Of a stretch of 64,000 nt of DNA, positions 61,603 to 64,000 are shown in pieces. A program made the translations under genes and the position numbers. This stretch comes from Streptantibioticus_C sp963761325 (GTDB lineage Bacteria > Actinomycetota > Actinomycetes > Streptomycetales > Streptomycetaceae), in the NCBI GenBank assembly GCA_963761325.1, contig CAVXGZ010000008.1, forward strand, positions 682,001-746,000, in the 5' to 3' direction. The notes beneath the pieces are model-generated. The model searched no databases. It had not been told where the DNA came from and saw nothing but the letters and a program-made list of their open reading frames with translations. The first letter of the stretch is position 1; each line of letters opens with the position of its first letter.

Positions 61603-63036
61603 GTGACAGCAAAGCCCCGCATTCCGAACGTCCTGGCCGGCCGATACGCCTCGGCGCGACTGGCCACCCTCTGGTCCCCCGAGCAGAAGGTGGTGCTCGA
61701 ACGCCGTCTGTGGCTCGCCGTGCTGCGGGCGCAGCGGGATCTGGGGATCGAGGTGCCGGCCCAGGCGCTCGACGACTACGAGCGGGTGCTGGAGCAGGTG
61801 GACCTGGCGTCCATCGCCGAGCGGGAGAAGGTCACCCGACACGATGTGAAGGCGCGCATCGAGGAGTTCAACGCACTCGCCGGCCACGAGCACGTGCACA
61901 AGGGCATGACCTCGCGCGACCTGACGGAGAACGTCGAGCAGTTGCAGATCCGGCTGTCGCTGGAGCTGGCCCGGGACCGGACCGTGGCGGTGCTGGTGGC
62001 GCTGGCGCAGCTGGCGGCGCAGCACGCGGAGCTGGTGATGGCCGGGCGTTCGCACAACGTGGCGGCGCAGTCCACCACGCTGGGCAAGCGCTTCGCCTCG
62101 GCGGCCGACGAGATGCTCGTGGCGTACGAGCGGATCGAGAATCTGCTGGAGCGCTATCCGCTGCGCGGGATCAAGGGGCCGGTCGGCACGTCGCAGGACA
62201 TGCTGGACCTGCTGGGCGGCGACACCGCGAAGCTCGCCGAGCTGGAGGGGCGGATCGCCGGGCATCTGGGGTTCTCGCGGGCGTTCACCTCGGTGGGGCA
62301 GGTCTATCCGCGGTCGCTGGACTTCGAGGTGGTCACCACGCTGGTGCAGTTGGCGGCGGCTCCGTCGTCGACGGCCAAGACGATCCGGCTGATGGCCGGG
62401 CACGAGCTGGTCACCGAGGGCTTCAAGGCCGGCCAGGTCGGCTCGTCGGCGATGCCGCACAAGATGAACACCCGGTCCTGCGAGCGGGTCAACGGGCTGG
62501 CGGTGATCCTGCGCGGTTACGCCTCGATGACCGGGGAGCTGGCCGGCGACCAGTGGAACGAGGGCGACGTGTCGTGTTCGGTGGTGCGCCGGGTGGCGCT
62601 GCCGGACGCGTTCTTCGCGTTCGACGGGCTGGTGGAGACGTTCCTGACCGTGCTGGCGGAGTTCGGGGCGTTCCCGGCGGTGATCGCCCGGGAGCTGGAC
62701 CGCTACCTGCCGTTCCTGGCGACCACCAAGGTGCTGATGGCCGCGGTGCGCGCCGGGGTGGGCCGCGAGGTGGCGCACGAGGCGATCAAGGAGCACGCGG
62801 TGGCCTCGGCGCTGGCGATGCGCGAGAAGGGCGTCGAGCGCAACGAGTTGCTGGACCGGCTGGCCGACGACGAGCGGATCCCGCTGGACCGGGCCGGGTT
62901 GGAGGCGCTGATGGCCGACCGGCTCTCCTTCACCGGTGCGGCCGGCGACCAGGTGGCGGCCGTGGTGGCCCGGATCGGCGAGGTGGCGGCCCGGCACCCG
63001 CAGGCGGCGGCCTACGCGCCGGGGGCGATCCTCTGA
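61603..63036 (+). CDS. purB: Adenylosuccinate lyase
   Basis: 477 aa with a GTG start. It catalyses the SAICAR and adenylosuccinate cleavages of purine biosynthesis. The fumarase-superfamily signature GSSAMPHKMN with the catalytic Ser, and KGMTSRDLTENVEQLQ and RSHNVAAQST, are intact. The stop overlaps the start of the downstream glycosylase. Confidence 0.95.
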   Translation: MTAKPRIPNVLAGRYASARLATLWSPEQKVVLERRLWLAVLRAQRDLGIEVPAQALDDYERVLEQVDLASIAEREKVTRHDVKARIEEFNALAGHEHVHKGMTSRDLTENVEQLQIRLSLELARDRTVAVLVALAQLAAQHAELVMAGRSHNVAAQSTTLGKRFASAADEMLVAYERIENLLERYPLRGIKGPVGTSQDMLDLLGGDTAKLAELEGRIAGHLGFSRAFTSVGQVYPRSLDFEVVTTLVQLAAAPSSTAKTIRLMAGHELVTEGFKAGQVGSSAMPHKMNTRSCERVNGLAVILRGYASMTGELAGDQWNEGDVSCSVVRRVALPDAFFAFDGLVETFLTVLAEFGAFPAVIARELDRYLPFLATTKVLMAAVRAGVGREVAHEAIKEHAVASALAMREKGVERNELLDRLADDERIPLDRAGLEALMADRLSFTGAAGDQVAAVVARIGEVAARHPQAAAYAPGAIL

Positions 63037-63575
63037 CCCCCGAGGAGCTGGCGGCCGCGCGCGACCGGACGGTCCCTGACGTGATCGCCGAGAACCTGGA
63101 CGTGCTCTTCTGCGGCATAAATCCCGGGCTGCTGTCCGCCGCGACCGGGCATCACTTCGCGCGGCCGGGCAACCGGTTCTGGCCGGCGCTGCACGCCTCG
63201 GGGTTCACGCCGAGGCGGCTGGCGCCGGCCGAGCAGGAGTCGCTGCTGGAGTACCGGCTCGGGATCACCAACGTGGCGGCCCGGGCCACCGCGCGGGCCG
63301 ACGAGCTGTCGCAGGACGAACTGCGCGAGGGCGGGCGCCTGTTGACGGCGACCGTGCTGCGCTACGAGCCGCGGTGGCTGGCGGTCGCCGGGGTGACCGC
63401 GTACCGCACGGCGTTCGGCGACCGCGGCGCCCGGATCGGCCGCCAGGAGCGCACGATAGGCCGGACCAGGATCTGGGCGCTGCCCAACCCGAGCGGTCTG
63501 AACGCGCACTGGACGCCGACCACGCTCGCCCAGGAGTTCGGCCGGCTGCGGGAGGCGGCCGGGCGGAGCGGCTGA
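63033..63575 (+). CDS. mug: Mismatch-specific DNA glycosylase, apparent CTG start
   Basis: 180 aa if read from CTG at 63033, which overlaps the purB stop as CTGA. The family N-terminus (LTPEELAAARDRTVPDV) begins exactly here and no ATG, GTG or TTG lies within it; the first GTG would remove about 15 conserved residues. Catalytic features are FCGINPGLLSAATGHHFARP with the active-site Asn, and LPNPSGLNAHW. It removes U or T from mismatches with G. The CTG start is inferred. Confidence 0.8.
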   Translation: MTPEELAAARDRTVPDVIAENLDVLFCGINPGLLSAATGHHFARPGNRFWPALHASGFTPRRLAPAEQESLLEYRLGITNVAARATARADELSQDELREGGRLLTATVLRYEPRWLAVAGVTAYRTAFGDRGARIGRQERTIGRTRIWALPNPSGLNAHWTPTTLAQEFGRLREAAGRSG

Positions 63576-63712
63576 CCGTTCCGGCCGGGCCGGCGCGGAC
63601 GGGTTCCGGACCGTGCGCGCCGCCGCTCTCGCAGTGTGTCCTTCGTACCGGTAACATCCGCCCACAGGCGCGCAGGAGACCACGCGCCCAGGCAGGGAGG
63701 CGTGTCACGTTG

Positions 63713-64000
63713 GTGCGGCTCACCGGCGGGGATCCCTCGCTGCTCCGCAGGATCAATTCGGCTGTGGTCCTGCACGTCCTGCGCGGGTCGCAGCCGGTCA
63801 CGCTGACCGAGTTGGCGCACTTCACCGGGCTGTCGCGGCCGACGGTCGAGGTGGTCGTCGAGGGCCTGACCGAGTCCGGCCTGGTGGTCGAGGCGCCGGC
63901 CTCCCCGTTGGACGCGCGCAAGCAGGGCCGGCCGGCCCGGCGGTTCCGGTTCCGCGCCGAGTCGGGTCATCTGCTGGGCGTGGAGATCGGCGTCCACGAG
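63713..64000 (+). CDS. ROK family transcriptional regulator, cut by the window end
   Basis: The first 96 codons are a MarR-like winged helix (LLRRINSAVVLHVLRGSQPV then LAHFTGLSRPTVEVVVEGL) and the start of the ROK sugar-kinase-like domain (GHLLGVEIGVHE). A GTG at 63713 and a TTG at 63710 are both possible starts, 12 and 9 bases after GGGAGG. ROK repressors bind palindromes of the type seen at 1522-1540, but distance makes a direct link doubtful. Confidence 0.85.
   Translation, partial: MRLTGGDPSLLRRINSAVVLHVLRGSQPVTLTELAHFTGLSRPTVEVVVEGLTESGLVVEAPASPLDARKQGRPARRFRFRAESGHLLGVEIGVHE

Overview
The window is very GC-rich, uses ATG/GTG starts with G and C in most third codon positions, and carries hallmark genes of a morphologically complex actinomycete of the Streptomycetaceae: a chaplin, a subtilisin-inhibitor-like protein, a mycothiol-dependent isomerase family member, an LCP protein, MurT/GatD, and a c-di-AMP riboswitch in front of an NlpC/P60 cell-wall hydrolase. 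Three secreted proteases of acid-active families (two S53, one G1) lie within about 7.3 kb, which suggests an acid-tolerant relative such as Streptacidiphilus or Actinacidiphila. The genus is inference. No rRNA, tRNA, CRISPR array, plasmid or phage module was recognised.

Layout. 0.2-4.7 kb: secreted beta-propeller protein, secreted GH18 chitinase-like protein behind a perfect palindromic operator, a small DUF6295-like protein, a dienelactone hydrolase and an M56-type membrane protein with a broken zinc motif. 4.8-8.4 kb: methyltransferase plus two-gene polysaccharide/teichoic-acid type ABC exporter, divergent from a TetR regulator with two matching operators between them. 8.4-11.6 kb: small deoxyribosyltransferase-like protein, maleylpyruvate isomerase family protein, LCP protein. 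12.0-15.7 kb: four-gene drug-efflux-type ABC transporter and two-component operon. 15.9-17.0 kb: chaplin and a MenG/UbiE-like methyltransferase. 17.5-24.9 kb: S53 protease pair, OafA/SGNH acyltransferase, TrmB/LuxR-type regulator and G1 protease.

24.9-28.3 kb: membrane protein, fumarylacetoacetase, a small acidic ORF, a 181-bp MITE-like element and an orphan winged-helix regulator. 28.7-31.7 kb: an accessory cassette in decay (MazG-like pyrophosphohydrolase, 3' stub of a methyltransferase, 5'-truncated HIT protein, an unknown possibly ATP-grasp-like protein, and a frameshifted cysteine desulfurase). 31.8-37.8 kb: acyl-CoA dehydrogenase/TetR divergon, peptide deformylase, MurT-GatD, 6-phosphofructokinase. 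37.9-43.0 kb: CtaG-like membrane protein, small membrane proteins, SSI, PlsC, epimerase, DUF1707 protein. 43.2-48.6 kb: PARG-like protein, secreted peptidase-like hydrolase, an orphan Phd/YefM antitoxin divergent from a ClpP paralogue that lacks the catalytic His, and the riboswitch-controlled NlpC/P60 gene.

48.7-54.0 kb: RsbW-like ATPase, then the biotin genes bioF divergent from bioB-bioA-bioD, which supply all steps from pimeloyl thioester to biotin. 54.0-54.3 kb: nine-copy 26-bp tandem repeat. 54.3-64.0 kb: methyltransferase, APH-like kinase, F420-dependent oxidoreductase, a CNNM/CorC pair, ICMT-like protein, GDSL hydrolase, purB, mug (apparently with a CTG start) and the first 96 codons of a ROK-family regulator that runs off the window.

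Most of the window is ordinary chromosomal backbone. The best candidates for something new are the decaying 28.7-31.7 kb cassette beside the MITE, the antitoxin/ClpP divergon, and the 26-bp tandem repeat.
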